Source of the DNA: Chondrus crispus
Lineage: Eukaryota > Rhodophyta > Florideophyceae > Gigartinales > Gigartinaceae
Direction of reading: 5' to 3'
DNA length: 64,000 nt
Assembly (NCBI RefSeq): GCF_000350225.1
Contig: NW_005179264.1
Span: forward strand, 1 to 64,000
Made by a program: the position numbers and the translations under genes. Under the pieces are notes generated by a model. The model did not search any database. It saw only the letters and a program-made list of their open reading frames with translations, and had not been told where the DNA came from. Positions 42,423-51,741 of the stretch are shown piece after piece (positions within the stretch are counted from its first letter, which is position 1; each line of letters opens with the position of its first letter).

Positions 42423-45400
42423 CTAGGTGGCGCTCTGTTTGGCTTTCGCTTCGGCCTTCTCATTCCTGATCATTTCCTCTGCCGACCGGATGTCATCGGC
42501 TCTCCTTGAAATCTGCTCTCTCGCAACTTCTAACAACAATTCCGCATGTTGCACAACCCAGGCCACATCAGGGGTTTTGTTAAAATCACTAGCGTTCTTC
42601 ACGAGTAGCTCCATGTCCCCGATGAATTCCGCAGCAGAGCGATACGCCACTCGCTTGCATTTTTGCTTGATCAAGTTTAGGTACATCGGCTTCTTAATAA
42701 TTTGCTTGTACGTTGGCACAAGCTTTGTGTCAACGGGTGCAGTAAAGTCAAGGCCCGTGTTTTTAGGCGCAGCCAAGTTATTGGCGATAGCTCCCGGAGG
42801 AGGGGACTCACCATCCTTCAGGCGCGCAATCTTAAGGAATGGCGTTTGACTTGCGACATAGCCTTCCGTCTCGCGGATATTCTTTTCAACTTTCTCAAGA
42901 ATATTGTTCAGCTGCACAGTCCCGTTCCGTTTCCGACGAGAAGTCTTGGCCGTTTTCTTTGCCCGATATTCCACGTCGTCTCCATACTGGGATCGCTTTC
43001 TCTTCAATGAAGCTTCTTCCTTGTCCTTGCGAAGCTGTTTTGTGCTGATCTTAATCTTACCAATCATCCCCTTCTCGGGTCCCCTTCCTTCTTCACCAGG
43101 ATCAGCCGAACCACTTGGCTTCGACGGATTTTTCTTTTTTTTCTTCTCAGGTCGGTTAGAACTTTTCTTTTTGGAAATTCCTTTCGATCCTTGCTGCAGC
43201 ATTTTCAGGTCTATAGCCACTTTAGCTTTCCCACTGGACATTCCTGGGCGGTCCCCCGTCTTTTTCTTAACGTTCTTCTTTTTCAGCAGCATCTGCGCTA
43301 TCTCCACGGGGTCGGTTATTATATCCTGGACATACGAAACGGTTCCATCTTCGGCAACCTCTTTGCGTGTGACTTTCAGCCGTCTGATTTTCTTTTTCAC
43401 CTTTTTTTGCTCCTCGTCTGGCCCTCTCTCGTCTGTTGAAGGCTTTGCCGAAAAAGAACCTATTCCTTTCCTTTGGTCAGGCTTGTCTCCCCGATCGACA
43501 ACCGAGTGTGGGATTGAGGGTTTTGGTGGCGCAACCTTGCGCGGCGGTTTGGGAGGCTTCTTCGCGTTCTTCTTAGCGAGCAAACCTTTCACATCTTTTT
43601 CTTTCGAGACGGGTCGCTTTCCAAAAGCGTCTTCGCCAGTGGCAGCAAGAGCGGCTGCCATGTCTGGGTCTCCTGCAAAGTCTTGATCTTCAGTTGGAAG
43701 CTCGGAAACGTCTCCATCTTCTAAAGCTTGGCGCTGTTTGTCTAAAGGAAGCGCCAGGAAAATTCCTGTTGTAGTGGACATCCCTTGCGGAACGTTTGCG
43801 GCACTCTTTCCCAACCCAGCAACGCGGTGCTTCTTCATAACGTTCCGAATGAGCTTAGCATAGTCGGACATATCATGAGAATTGCCCTTTCCTTTTCGCT
43901 GCGCCATTTCTCGAACCATCGCTCTCCTTTCTTCCACGTCAGCAGGGATTTTCTTCGAGTTCAATCGAAATTGATTCGTTAAGACGTTGTTCATTTCTGC
44001 TCCGGTTAGTGACATAAGCCTTGACTCCATAACCGTTCCTCCGTCTTGGAGCTCATTTACAATTCTTGCGAGGGAGAGTACCTGCAAGAGTTCCTTTCTC
44101 TGCTGCTTTTGGGCTGATGTAATATTCTGAGACTTAAACCATGGAGACTTCAACAAACGGCTTTTGATAAATGCTGCCACAGCTGGGCCTGCTTCAAGCC
44201 CAGATCTTTCAGCGGCTGCGATGATGTTTCCTTGGTTGGAAGGATGCGTAAAAATCTGAATCCCAGTATTCGAAAGACTCTCCCAACCAGCTTCCATAGC
44301 TTCAAATGCAGCTGTTTCTTGAGGATTCACAGTTCGTAGCACTTCAGCCTCTCTCTTCGCAAGACTTTTCGCCGGCTCATCTTCAATAACGTATTTCCCA
44401 TTTTGATACCGTGCAAACTCTCTGATAACTTTATACAGCCAAGCCTCAGGATGTGTTCGACAGTCTCTAAACTCTTGTACAATCGCATCCTTCTCAATGT
44501 AGGGCTTCTCCGACGGTACTGAATTCTCGTCGTCCCTCCCTCGTCTTTCCGACCTGTGCTGCCTCGCGATTTCCTTTTTCTTCTTCATAAACTCTCTGAG
44601 CGCCCATAACAGAGCCCGCTCCCTTCCATATCTTTTACAACGCTCACCATTTGGTGCCATCACATCAACTTTTGGCTCTGTGACCCCTAGGGCGACAACC
44701 GAATCTATCTCCCGAACATACATCTTGCCACCGTTTCGCACGAGCAAAAAGTCTGTTGTTTTGGCAGTTTGGCGAACACATGCGGCAGCGAAGACGTGAG
44801 ACTCAACCACAGACAAAGGTTTACCGTTCGCTTCCAAATCCCCGGCATGCAGAGGAGGGGGTTCGTCCGGAGCCATGAAGACTGTATCAGCTTCCGGAGT
44901 CCCAGCTGCGTTTTTTGACGCTTGAGCAGCAGCTGCGGCAGAATCCTTTCGAGCATATGTGACGATGCGAGACGCCATGCCTGGTATAGGAAGTATGCAT
45001 GGAAGCCTTTCCAGAGCGTATTCATAGAGAGACACCCGATAGGCATCTTTTTCGGAACAATAGAGCTCAGACTTCTTCTTCGGTTTTTGTCCTGCAATTT
45101 GAGCGTGCCCTCCTTTCGGACGTCTTCGGCGAAATGGTGTTATCACAGTGTCTCGGGGTAATCTGTCTGCAGTCAATACCGGCCGGCGAAAAGACAACAG
45201 TTCGGCGTCAGTGTAAACCGTCTTCGTTGTCAAAGACTTCACGGCTGGGGGAGCATTCTCTAATCCGCGCAGGCTAGAGCGGAGATCAACTTTCAAGAAA
45301 TTAGAGGTCCCACTTGCGTAGTAGGTATCATTCGAAATATTGAAGCGATCAGATTCGAGAAGTTTGGCGACTTGAGTGCCAGACGAATTTATCAACTCGT

Positions 45401-47252
45401 TCATTTTGGCTTTTGTTAGCTGTGCGTGAACAACGTCCGTTGGTTTGGATGATTGCAAGCCTCTTTCAGTTGATGCAGTGGATGGATAGTCGAATACCAT
45501 GTTGGGGTCATTCGGGTCTAGGATAAGACGACTGAATCTCGCCAAGGTCGAAAACTTCCCGTTTCGACCTGAAAAGGGATTAAACCCATTTTCTTTCTCC
45601 TCTTCGCTGTGTGAATCCCACAAGACATCGTCCAACCAACTTCCTCTCTCCAATTCTTTGTTCGGCGCAAGAACAAGATTTTCGATTTCTGGTTTTACAT
45701 GTCTCACTGCAACAGTTCCGATTTTTCCAGCATCCTTATCAGATGTTTCTTTTTCTAGTGGCGCGTCTTTTACAGGTGCAGTGGGCGCTTTAACTTTCTT
45801 CAGAGGTGCGATGCCATTTGTTTTTGGCGTAGTCGGCGGCTGCTGTTGAGGGATAGTATTGGATTTTGACTTCACATCCTTCTCTTTATTGGCTGACGCT
45901 TGCCCGTCTTCCCATTCCATGTCGTCCTCGGAGTCGGAGTCCTTTCTTTTGTCTTTCTCTTCCTCCTTAGCTGTTTCGTCAACATTCATGAATACGGGGT
46001 CTTCGAACTCGTCTTCATCATCATCATCGTCGTCTTCTTCTTGCTTTGCATTATCAGCTGAAAGATTTACGCTGCCATTTTTGACGTCGTTCGCGCTCGC
46101 GTCGTTCGCTGCCGCTAAATACCACTCATCGTCGTTATCGTCAGAATCATCGCCATCCTGCCACTGTATCTCCTTTTCCCAATCCATTTGCTGAACAAGA
46201 GGTAAATCGGACTTGACGTCGTCGATATCTGGCACCACGTCCATGCTGTCGTTAGTTACATCTGAGGCCTCTAAAGGTTCAGCGGCGCCCTCGTAGGTGT
46301 CGGAATCCACATCACCGTCTTCGTCTTTCCAGAGTCGCAACTTGGGCCTGCTGTCCACTTGTCCCATCAATTGGCTCCTCTTAGCAGCATTCTCGGCATC
46401 CAACGCAATAACAATGCCGGCAGGGTCCGCATCATCCGGCGGATGCTCCTCATCTAGGGCGTCCGCGTCATCGTTTTCCACAGGGGGTTCATGGTTCTGA
46501 GTGTGCGGCACAAGTCCAAAGCGGCGGCGGCGCGGCACATAACGCAAAACCGGAGCCGGCCTCATGAAGAGCTTTGTGAAATGGACAGGGTTTAGCTCCT
46601 CCCCGTCTTCTGCCAGCTCGACCGCGGGTACAGGCGCGGCGGAGGCCTTCGCGGCTGTCACGCGAGCCTGTTCCATGAGGCGGCGCTGCTCCGCAGCTAG
46701 CTTGTCATCTGCCTGTGAGGCAGGAGACGCGGCAGGCTTCGCCTCGGCGCTGAGGGCTAGCGGCTTGGAAGGCTGTGCTTTGACGGAAAGGGACGATGTT
46801 CCAACAGGTTTGGACGCGGACACAGACTTGGGTGCCTGCTCGTCGTCATCGTCGTAATTCTCGTCGTCATCGTCATTCGCTGATGCACCTGCCGCCGGTT
46901 GGGTTGCTTTCCGCAAGGCGAGCGCGGCCATGTCTTTACGCTGTTCCTCATCGAGCTCATCTTCAATGAGGTCGTCCTCGTCAAAGTAGTCAACGCGCTG
47001 CGCTGCACCTGGCGTTGGCTTGGGCGGATCGTCATCGTAGTCCTCATCATCGCTATAGTCCGAGCGCTTCTGCTGCGGGAGTGCCTCTGTAATCTCGCGC
47101 AAGTCGCGGTCCTTGTCGACGACCTTGGATCCGACGTTGTCGATAGTATCCTTGGCGTCATCGTCCATGTAGTCCTCATCGAGGCGGCCGCGGCGGTCGA
47201 TGTTACCGAAGAGGAAACCTGTACCGCCGGCAGTGCCCTCGCGGTTGGCCAT
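42423..47252 (-). CDS. TAF1: Transcription initiation factor TFIID subunit 1 (TAF1)
   Basis: This intact intronless frame of 1609 residues starts with GFLFGNIDRRGRLDEDYMDDD, the TAF1 N-terminal domain that occupies the TBP DNA-binding surface. A long acidic region follows. The conserved DUF3591 core holds EYALERLPCILPIPGMASRIV, then SVVESHVFAAACVRQT, PEAWLYKVIREFARYQ and NPQETAAFEAMEAGWESL. A Lys-rich stretch follows. A single bromodomain is at about residues 1480-1585 (FTAPVDTKLVPTYKQIIKKP, then a DMELLVKNASDFN helix with the conserved Asn). Animal TAF1 carries two bromodomains; plants and algae have one. TAF1 is the scaffold of TFIID at RNA polymerase II promoters. The divergent neighbour at 47903 could share its promoter. 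Confidence 0.93.
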   Translation of the reverse strand: MANREGTAGGTGFLFGNIDRRGRLDEDYMDDDAKDTIDNVGSKVVDKDRDLREITEALPQQKRSDYSDDEDYDDDPPKPTPGAAQRVDYFDEDDLIEDELDEEQRKDMAALALRKATQPAAGASANDDDDENYDDDDEQAPKSVSASKPVGTSSLSVKAQPSKPLALSAEAKPAASPASQADDKLAAEQRRLMEQARVTAAKASAAPVPAVELAEDGEELNPVHFTKLFMRPAPVLRYVPRRRRFGLVPHTQNHEPPVENDDADALDEEHPPDDADPAGIVIALDAENAAKRSQLMGQVDSRPKLRLWKDEDGDVDSDTYEGAAEPLEASDVTNDSMDVVPDIDDVKSDLPLVQQMDWEKEIQWQDGDDSDDNDDEWYLAAANDASANDVKNGSVNLSADNAKQEEDDDDDDEDEFEDPVFMNVDETAKEEEKDKRKDSDSEDDMEWEDGQASANKEKDVKSKSNTIPQQQPPTTPKTNGIAPLKKVKAPTAPVKDAPLEKETSDKDAGKIGTVAVRHVKPEIENLVLAPNKELERGSWLDDVLWDSHSEEEKENGFNPFSGRNGKFSTLARFSRLILDPNDPNMVFDYPSTASTERGLQSSKPTDVVHAQLTKAKMNELINSSGTQVAKLLESDRFNISNDTYYASGTSNFLKVDLRSSLRGLENAPPAVKSLTTKTVYTDAELLSFRRPVLTADRLPRDTVITPFRRRRPKGGHAQIAGQKPKKKSELYCSEKDAYRVSLYEYALERLPCILPIPGMASRIVTYARKDSAAAAAQASKNAAGTPEADTVFMAPDEPPPLHAGDLEANGKPLSVVESHVFAAACVRQTAKTTDFLLVRNGGKMYVREIDSVVALGVTEPKVDVMAPNGERCKRYGRERALLWALREFMKKKKEIARQHRSERRGRDDENSVPSEKPYIEKDAIVQEFRDCRTHPEAWLYKVIREFARYQNGKYVIEDEPAKSLAKREAEVLRTVNPQETAAFEAMEAGWESLSNTGIQIFTHPSNQGNIIAAAERSGLEAGPAVAAFIKSRLLKSPWFKSQNITSAQKQQRKELLQVLSLARIVNELQDGGTVMESRLMSLTGAEMNNVLTNQFRLNSKKIPADVEERRAMVREMAQRKGKGNSHDMSDYAKLIRNVMKKHRVAGLGKSAANVPQGMSTTTGIFLALPLDKQRQALEDGDVSELPTEDQDFAGDPDMAAALAATGEDAFGKRPVSKEKDVKGLLAKKNAKKPPKPPRKVAPPKPSIPHSVVDRGDKPDQRKGIGSFSAKPSTDERGPDEEQKKVKKKIRRLKVTRKEVAEDGTVSYVQDIITDPVEIAQMLLKKKNVKKKTGDRPGMSSGKAKVAIDLKMLQQGSKGISKKKSSNRPEKKKKKNPSKPSGSADPGEEGRGPEKGMIGKIKISTKQLRKDKEEASLKRKRSQYGDDVEYRAKKTAKTSRRKRNGTVQLNNILEKVEKNIRETEGYVASQTPFLKIARLKDGESPPPGAIANNLAAPKNTGLDFTAPVDTKLVPTYKQIIKKPMYLNLIKQKCKRVAYRSAAEFIGDMELLVKNASDFNKTPDVAWVVQHAELLLEVAREQISRRADDIRSAEEMIRNEKAEAKAKQSAT

Positions 47253-47902
47253 GGTGCGGTGGCGCGTCCGGGGGACGCTGCGCGGGCGCGGCGCCTTCTA
47301 ATGATGCGGACGCGCCAGACGCAGCAGCGAGAGGAGGGTGATCTCTGCCGGGGCGGGGTAGGGGGTGGGGACACATAGAGGTGTACCGGTGCCAGACAGG
47401 GTTCGGGCAGGTGGGCTGCGCTTCGCTGGCGGGGCCCATGGCGGACCCCAACGGCTGTTCTGACGGTTGTTCTGACGGTTGTTTAGGCGTTACACGTGTA
47501 TGTGCTGTACGGGCTGGGCGAGCGATCTAGACCGCCGCTGCTGCCTGTCCCTGGGGGCCGTGCAGATGGAACACAGCAGGGATCGCGTAATTTGATCATC
47601 AACAGCGGGCGAATGTACAAGTTGTACTTGTACAGTAGCAGATCAGAGATGGAAAACGCCAGGGATGGCGTATTTTGTTCATTAACAGCGGGCGAAAGTA
47701 ATTACTCATGGGCACTAGCCAATTGCAGAAACAATTGCCCACATCCTTCCCGCCAGTTCTATCCGTTTAAAATTTTGACTCGTCCTGAAATGATGCACCT
47801 CGTACTCCTCCAATGCATCATCTCAACCCCCTCATCCCTTGAAGTTGGTTGCAAGCAACCAACTCGCATCCCCTTCCGTCTTTGCCCCCCAACTTCACCG
47901 CT
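47253..47902. promoter_or_regulatory. Divergent intergenic region upstream of TAF1
   Basis: This 650-base region lies between two divergent starts. It holds a near-palindrome with 10-bp arms (AGTTGGTTGC, two-base centre, GCAACCAACT) at 47843-47864, TACACGTGTA at about 47490, and a duplicated GCGAATGTACA / GCGAAAGTA motif near 47610 and 47690. No coding sequence is supported. Confidence 0.45.
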
Positions 47903-49474
47903 ATGAAAGTACGCCTCGAGCTCGACGTGCACCCCTCCGAAGCCCTGCGCGTCGCCTCCCTCGTCTCCGCCCTGCACAACTTCGTCACCGTGCTCTCGAC
48001 CTACTCCGCAGCCCCAGACCCCTCGCCCCCCCTCGCGGCTCAACCCTCCTCTCCAAATCCCTCCTCCCCCCACTCCCCCGCCCTCTCCGAAACCACCTCC
48101 GATTCCGACAGAGATTCCCCTCCCCTCAGTCCCACCAATGCCTCCGCCTCGTCTCCACCGCCCACATCCGACTTTCCGCCATCCCCAATCCCGAGCGAGC
48201 CGCCGCGCCCACCCCCGTCTGCGGCCCCGTCCTCGTACTTTCCGTCCCCAGATGTTACCCTCTCGTCACAAGCGCTCAACAGTTTGATACCGACCCTTGG
48301 TCCGCCCGCACCGTCAGATCATTCGCACACCCCGCCCGACTCGCATCAAATCCCAGTTAAGCCCCAGCCTCAGCAACCGCCGGGAGACACGAATAAGACT
48401 TCCATATCTGTCGAGCTGCAGAACCTCATCACCGCCAGCCTCGCTGCACCGCCGTCACCCACGCAACACCAATCTGCTCGGCCCCCCTCCCCCCCACGCC
48501 GGCCTCTCTCCGTATGTAAGCGAGAAAAGCAGGCCCACAGGCACACCCAACGCTCAAGAAGATCAAAATGTGGATCACGCCCCAAAAAAATAGACGTTCT
48601 CGACCGTACTGCTGATACACCAGGGAATCGCAACTCCCACACAAGCTCCGGTATCAATGGTGAGCGCCATACGAGCGAGGAATTGGAGTCATCCAACTCA
48701 TCCCGCCGCGGTCGTCGCAACAACCACGAGACAAACCTGGGCACTGTGCGTCGAAAGCCTCCCAGGACAACTCGCGCAAATGGCAACGCAGAGAATTCCA
48801 ATTCGAGCTCCTCCTCCAAGTCGAAAGGACGACAACGCCCGCCGTTCACCCCCATCACGTCGCCGCGGGTAATATTCGAGGCCGTCGCGAGAGACGGGAT
48901 ATCCGTCAAGCATGCCGTGTCCAACCTGCAGGGCATGCTTTCACGGACGTCGAGTCCACTCTCAGAAAAGACGCTCGTCAGCGCTGCCGTTGCAGAAATG
49001 GGAACCACGGCGAGTTTGGCGCAGCACCCGCACCGCGGAATTAACATTGTTCGCGTCTTTGCCAGTCTCGGTGATGGCTATCTTGCCGCGTTCCGCAATC
49101 GCTTTGTGATAAAGGCGACAAGGCAATTTGCCAAGAAGAGGGAAGTGGGTTGTGATGTCACTGAGTTTTTGGGGTATTCGGATGGTCTTTCTGCCTTGGT
49201 CCATGAGAAATGCATTTCACCAGATGCGGCGATGAAGACCATTTCGCGGCTATTGTTGAAGGAGGGGCACTGGTCCGCCGCGATTACTACTCTGTGCAAG
49301 ATGGCAGAGATGTCAAACGGCGAGTTGGCGAACAACTGCCGCGACAGAGAACAGCTCAGGAACATCAAAGGCCGGCTTGCCGATTTGGCGCAAGAGAAGC
49401 AGTTTGCATACGATATCAGTTACCTGAATAATACTTTGAATTGGTCAATACCGGTGGCAAAGGACAGTCCATAA
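47903..49474 (+). CDS. Uncharacterised Ser/Pro-rich protein with conserved-looking C-terminal helical domain
   Basis: The ATG at 47903 gives 523 residues; a longer open stretch starts only at a non-ATG codon at 47849. Residues 1-35 (MKVRLELDVHPSEALRV...) look structured. Residues 36-320 are Ser/Pro-rich low complexity, with Arg/Lys clusters such as RRSKCGSRPKK that may direct nuclear import. Residues 325-523 look globular and helical, with VIFEAVARDGISVKHAV, then a segment of short helices and a final NTLNWSIPV. I do not recognise the family. Its position opposite TAF1 gives no reliable clue. Confidence 0.55.
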   Translation: MKVRLELDVHPSEALRVASLVSALHNFVTVLSTYSAAPDPSPPLAAQPSSPNPSSPHSPALSETTSDSDRDSPPLSPTNASASSPPPTSDFPPSPIPSEPPRPPPSAAPSSYFPSPDVTLSSQALNSLIPTLGPPAPSDHSHTPPDSHQIPVKPQPQQPPGDTNKTSISVELQNLITASLAAPPSPTQHQSARPPSPPRRPLSVCKREKQAHRHTQRSRRSKCGSRPKKIDVLDRTADTPGNRNSHTSSGINGERHTSEELESSNSSRRGRRNNHETNLGTVRRKPPRTTRANGNAENSNSSSSSKSKGRQRPPFTPITSPRVIFEAVARDGISVKHAVSNLQGMLSRTSSPLSEKTLVSAAVAEMGTTASLAQHPHRGINIVRVFASLGDGYLAAFRNRFVIKATRQFAKKREVGCDVTEFLGYSDGLSALVHEKCISPDAAMKTISRLLLKEGHWSAAITTLCKMAEMSNGELANNCRDREQLRNIKGRLADLAQEKQFAYDISYLNNTLNWSIPVAKDSP

Positions 49475-49884
49475 TATGCCACCGCACAGGTAGGCCGGTC
49501 GGATCAAGGGGATATGATTCTTTCGCCGCTCTGGGCGTGCAGAGTGTGCGCATGATTTATCTTCCCGATGCTCTGCCTTCAATGCAGCTCTGCTTAACTG
49601 TGACGCTGTCCTGCATGAACCCATTGAGATAGGCACACGTAAGCAGCAGTAGGCTGCCTAGTAGTTAGAAGCACGCGAATGATGCAGAGGGGGATCTGCT
49701 TGTCAAGAAGTAGTCTCCTTCGTCGAGAGTATACATGATGAATTAATCATCAGAAATTGCTGCTGTCGTGTAATGGTCTGCGATGTAGAGTGGACATGAA
49801 TTAGAAACAAAATAGGATGAGCACGGTAAAGTTTATTTGTGGTCATCCACGCTACCAGAAATCATCGCAAGATTCTCTCAATTG
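49475..49884. other. Convergent 3' intergenic region
   Basis: This 410-base region lies between two converging genes. It is AT-rich toward 49730-49860 and has no other visible feature. Confidence 0.4.
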
Positions 49885-50898
49885 TTACATAGCCTTTAAA
49901 TGTGCCTTCAACACTCGGATTAGTAGTTTGACGTGCTTTGCATCTGAGGACATCAAGTTTCCGTTCTGCTGAAAATCGCTTAACTTTTGGATCGTTGCAA
50001 CAAGCCTCCTTCTAGATGCATCTATCACCGTTGGATCATCCGGGTATTCCTCCGAGTCATCCATAAGCGTGACAATCTCGTAAAGCCAGCTGAGTCTCGC
50101 TTCTGTCCTATCCGCCAAGTCCATTGACAGCAGTGCCCCTAAACCCACCAAGCTGGCCCGCTGTGGAACTGTGCCCTCAAAGGCCTTTTCTGGACTCACA
50201 TCTGTGTCTAGGACCCCACTGACCGCTTTCGCTTGGACCTTAACGGACGTTCCCTCACAACACATCAGGGCAGCCTTCACGTCCCCCTTATCCAAAGCTG
50301 CTTGCACAGCCGCAAGATCTGCGGCGTCATCGTCCACCTTGAAATCCACCGTAGAGGCAACACCTTTTGCTTCTCTCATAGCATCCGCAGCAACTTCTAG
50401 AGCAGTGACCACGCAGCTGGACGGAACGACAAGTTTCTCTTCTACTTGCGAATCGACCGCACCAGATATTCCAGCTAACATGCTTGCAACTGCCTTTTCA
50501 AACTCGGGTAGCACTCTCTTCTCAAATGCACTCGCAAATGAGGCTCGCATTGCGGCGATGGACTCCTCATCCATTTGTTTGATGTTTCTGCCTCTACTCT
50601 CAAATCCAGCCGCCGTCTGCCCCGCGACAAGCTTAGCAAAAGAGGACACGAGAGCATCAGTCTCCCTCTTCGCGGCTGTCGATACGGCACGTTCCAGCGT
50701 ATCATTAAGAACGGCAGATATGGCGCGGAGGAGAGCGTCCTGACGCGCACGATACAACGTCTCCAAACGATTACGCTCACGAGCAAGAGATGCCTCCAAG
50801 AGAGAAGATATTGTCGCGGAAACGCGCGCTGATGGAGTTACGGGGCCCGGTGGCGCAGGCGGCGCCGTGGGTCGCTTCAAAATCTTGACCTGCTTCAT
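49885..50898 (-). CDS. EDC4/VARICOSE-like C-terminal domain protein
   Basis: The protein has 337 residues. After a Pro-rich start (RPTAPPAPPGPVTPS) comes a long amphipathic helix. Then FASAFEKRVLPEFEKAVASML matches the helical segment of EDC4/Ge-1/VARICOSE that precedes the C-terminal alpha-alpha repeat domain. It is followed by VQAALDKGDVKAALMCCEG and RASLVGLGALLSMDLADRTEARLSWLYE, which fit the C-terminal domain itself. EDC4 scaffolds the DCP1-DCP2 decapping complex in P-bodies through WD40 repeats and this C-terminal helical domain. Here the WD40 part is absent and the start codon looks genuine, so this would be a short form or a paralogue. Recognition is by pattern and is moderate. Confidence 0.6.
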   Translation of the reverse strand: MKQVKILKRPTAPPAPPGPVTPSARVSATISSLLEASLARERNRLETLYRARQDALLRAISAVLNDTLERAVSTAAKRETDALVSSFAKLVAGQTAAGFESRGRNIKQMDEESIAAMRASFASAFEKRVLPEFEKAVASMLAGISGAVDSQVEEKLVVPSSCVVTALEVAADAMREAKGVASTVDFKVDDDAADLAAVQAALDKGDVKAALMCCEGTSVKVQAKAVSGVLDTDVSPEKAFEGTVPQRASLVGLGALLSMDLADRTEARLSWLYEIVTLMDDSEEYPDDPTVIDASRRRLVATIQKLSDFQQNGNLMSSDAKHVKLLIRVLKAHLKAM

Positions 50899-51741
50899 GC
50901 TGAGGTCAGCCTCGAAGTGAGTTGAATCTGCTCTCGGTCAAAATCAGGATGGTGTGTCGTACAATACCGAGGCTCGAGTAGCATTCGCTGCCTTGCGACA
51001 CTTTCGTTCGAAGATGTAATCGTGACGTCGAGTAAAGATTCCCCTCGAACGGAAAGTATCAAATGTCTTTACGAAATGGTACGACGTCGGGTTGATGCGT
51101 AGATCCCAAAGTTTGCAACGCTTTTCCTTGATGAAAAAACGGTGATTGCGAACTGTGAAGAGAGAGATAATGAACTGGTAAGCAGACTGGCGAGCCAGCA
51201 GGAGCTACATTATTGCCGTGTATTGCCACTGATAACGGAAATTTCAAGTGGGAAGAAATTACTCCGTAAAAATTTAACCTCCAGCCATCATTTACTGTAC
51301 GTACCTCCCCCTCCCAGGACGCACTGTGGGGATGGATGGAGGGCGATATCGTACATACCGTATTTCACCGGTCGGTGGCGTAACATGTCTCCGAAAGAGC
51401 AACACTGCTACTTGACTCTGGTCACTACTTAAGTGTTGGCCTCAGGCACCGCTGGCATTCATGACATAAATCAATGTCATGAAGGACACACATGACTTGG
51501 CGAAGCGATTCTCACAGTTATCACGAGCTCTCTTCCCGTGGGTAACCATAGATATATTTTGCTGCTATAACAGTCGCGCCAGCCACCGACCGGGCACTAT
51601 CTGCGCTTGCTATTTCTCTTATACATAAACGCCCAAACTGCACATCAAAACTTTCTTGCTATCACAGCCAGAGGAAAGGCAAAAAATGTGCGATCATTGC
51701 CTCCACGAACCCCACTCTACCAACTACCATGTACTCTACAT
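50899..51741. other. Intergenic region
   Basis: About 840 bases lie between the EDC4-like gene start and the 3' end of the HAT-repeat gene. A TACTGTACGTAC string is near 51293 and an imperfect ATGTCATGAAGGACA / ATTCATGACAT pairing is near 51460-51490. No coding sequence is supported. Confidence 0.4.

Noticed and set aside
42423-47252. First reading as SPT6 because of the acidic N-terminus and large size
   Set aside because: GFLFGNIDRRG, the DUF3591 blocks and the C-terminal bromodomain identify TAF1; SPT6 has no bromodomain.
42427-47378. Ser/Phe-rich plus-strand frames opposite TAF1
   Set aside because: They are shadows of Lys/Glu/Asp-rich TAF1 codons on the other strand.
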